Shown: piece by piece, positions 62,620 to 64,000 of the stretch
How the letters are laid out: each line of letters opens with the position of its first letter
Numbering within the stretch: position 1 is the first letter of the stretch
Source of the DNA: Ziziphus jujuba
Taxonomy: Eukaryota > Streptophyta > Magnoliopsida > Rosales > Rhamnaceae
Assembly (NCBI RefSeq): GCF_031755915.1
Contig: NC_083386.1
Span: 23,235,001 to 23,299,000 of the forward strand
DNA length: 64,000 nucleotides
Direction: 5' to 3'
Program-made: the position numbers and the translations under genes
The notes under the pieces: generated by a model
Seen by the model: the letters and a program-made list of their open reading frames with translations, nothing else
Database searches by the model: none
Told to the model about the DNA's origin: nothing

Positions 62620-64000
62620 TTCTTATCTAGAGTGGTTAGCTTGATCATAGAGTACCTTACATAGGAGTCAGTTTCGATCCTTCTCAATGACAATATGTGT
62701 GGATCTATTCCTATAGAGAAAGGATTGAGACAGGATGACCCCGTCTCTCCTTTTCTTTTTCTCCTATCCGAGGTCCTTCTTAGGTTATTACCAAAGATGG
62801 AGGCGGAGGGCAAAATCCAAGGCATTAAAATTGGTTGTACGAGCTTTGCAATATCCCATTTACTTTTTGTGGATGTCATTATGCTTTTTTGCAGGGCAAA
62901 TTCGGTGAATGCTAGAAAGCTGGTTAGTTGCTTGTTTAAATATTGCAGATGAACACGTCAAAGAATCAATTTTGCTAAATCGAGCTGCATCTTTTCTAAA
63001 GACGTGTCCTTTTCTCTTACGGTTGAAATCAAGTAGCTGGTAAAGATGAAAGAGTAGGACAAAAAGGCCAAATATTTTGGCAACCCTTTGTTCTTGGGTT
63101 GAAACGGAAGTAGAGTGTTTGAAGATCTTAAAAGTCATGTGAAGTCGCGGTTTCAAAGTTGAAAATCCAAGCTCCTTTCCCAGGCAGGGAGATTCACTTT
63201 AATCAAGTCCGTTGCAACGTTGATACCCCTCTATGCTATGTTCTCATGGAAGCTTCCAAAATTTTGGCACAATTAAATTGAGTAAAAGGCTAGAGCTATC
63301 CTTTGGAAACGGTGATCCCTTAGGAAGAGATGGAAAGGGATGTCATGAAAGAAAGATCGGGAAAGAGATGAAAAGGGTGTCATGGAAAAAGATTTGCAAG
63401 CCTAAGTCTTGCGATGGGCTAGGAATCAGGAGATTAAAAGACATGAATCGGGCTCTTTTGTATATATTAGGGTGGTCCCTCTCGCGTATGGAGAATAGGC
63501 TCTTGGTAAAGGCTCTCAAGGTAAAATATTTTCCTTCTTTCTTTAAACGCTAGAAAAGGAAAAACAGTTTATGAATTTGGAATGGTGTCCTAAGTTTTAG
63601 ATCAACTACCACAAAGGGTTATTGTATTCGCTTGGGCAAATGTGACTTATTAGTTAACATCTGGGAAGATCCTTGGGTCCCGAATAATGAAGCCTTCAAA
63701 CATGTCCTTAAGTTTAATGTTAAGGTCGACTTGGTCGATATGGTTGATTCTCTCAAACTTCTAAGTGGAGAATGGAATGATAGCTTCCTTGAGTAGATTT
63801 TCGATCATGCACATGCAGGAATGTTAAGGGCATGTACTGGGTGTCCAATTCTTTAGAGGATAAACCTATCTGGTTAGGGAACAAAAATGATGAGTTCAAC
63901 GTCAAATTAGCCTTTTGGTTGGATAATTAGAAATAGATCAATCCCTTGAAGTGGTGGAAGCTGTTGTGGAGCTGCAAGGTTCACGAGAGACTCAAATTCT
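62620..64000 (+). pseudogene. L1-type LINE relic, 3' part (RT end, connection, zf-RVT)
   Basis: Resumes the reverse transcriptase at the point where the copia broke it. SRVVSLIIEYLT lies near 62628, then CGSIPIEKGLRQDDPVSPFL (62698-62757) and a palm motif reading FVDV near 62868, where the family has FADD. Next come KRVSWKKICKPKSCDGLGIR near 63370 and ALKVKYFPSFF near 63510, the connection region. From about 63890 DEFNVKLAFW precedes a WWKLLWSCKVHERLKF segment, the start of the zf-RVT region. Several stops. It runs off the window end, so the RNase H part and poly-A tail lie outside. Confidence 0.85.

Noticed and set aside
1..64000. tRNA, rRNA, CRISPR, known plant miRNA and organelle-derived inserts
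   Set aside because: No cloverleaf with GGTTCGAATC-type arms, no spaced identical repeats, no familiar miRNA sequence and no GC-rich organelle-like block was seen by eye. A covariance-model scan would be decisive.

Overview
The window is nuclear DNA of a flowering plant, almost certainly a eudicot. It is very AT-rich and gene-poor, its one multi-exon gene has short GT-AG exons, and it carries plant ERF transcription factors and plant retrotransposons. I cannot name the species.

Four genes look intact. Three are single-exon ERF transcription factors on the + strand: 9223-10059 (group IXa, ERF1A/ERF2/ERF13 type), 32724-33683 (ERF104/105 type with a C-terminal SP-rich, MAP-kinase-type motif) and 41844-42536 (a shorter relative lacking that C-terminus and carrying an unusual Cys in the AP2 domain). 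The fourth, on the - strand, is a 14-exon gene for a chloroplast-type ATP-dependent 6-phosphofructokinase (46254-52374). I reconstructed its exons to a continuous 552-residue protein of PFK4/PFK5 type. From memory, Arabidopsis has the same neighbourhood (PFK4, ERF107, ERF104 at At5g61580-61600), so this is probably an old conserved ERF/PFK block stretched by transposons. The ERFs would act in ethylene, jasmonate and defence signalling. The PFK runs a committed step of plastid glycolysis, and no functional link between it and the ERFs is implied.

Between the genes lie transposon remains and simple repeats. Region by region: 1-9 kb is AT-rich intergenic DNA with a foldback MITE at 6.23 kb. A related MITE lies at 12.77 kb, a large inverted-repeat element at 16.26-16.93 kb, a decayed LTR-type remnant at about 21.85-23.35 kb and a hAT-like element at 24.27-24.89 kb. 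A complete solo LTR with a perfect 5-bp target duplication (25627-28460) sits inside an older ~72-bp tandem repeat. A related LTR in the opposite orientation lies at 35.2-37.6 kb, and a LINE 3' RNase H relic at 39.65-39.9 kb.

The right end (about 53.45-64.0 kb) is a decayed L1-type LINE on the + strand, split by a complete but dead Ty1/copia element (56026-62619). The copia has both LTRs, a tRNA-Met type primer site, a polypurine tract and a GAG-INT-RT-RNaseH order. The LINE continues past the window end.

I found no prokaryotic-type system, CRISPR array, tRNA or rRNA gene. The observations I rate highest are an intronic duplication in PFK that copied an exon end with its 5' splice site, the AP2-domain Cys, and the solo LTR inserted into a minisatellite. 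Exon borders and repeat limits were read by eye.
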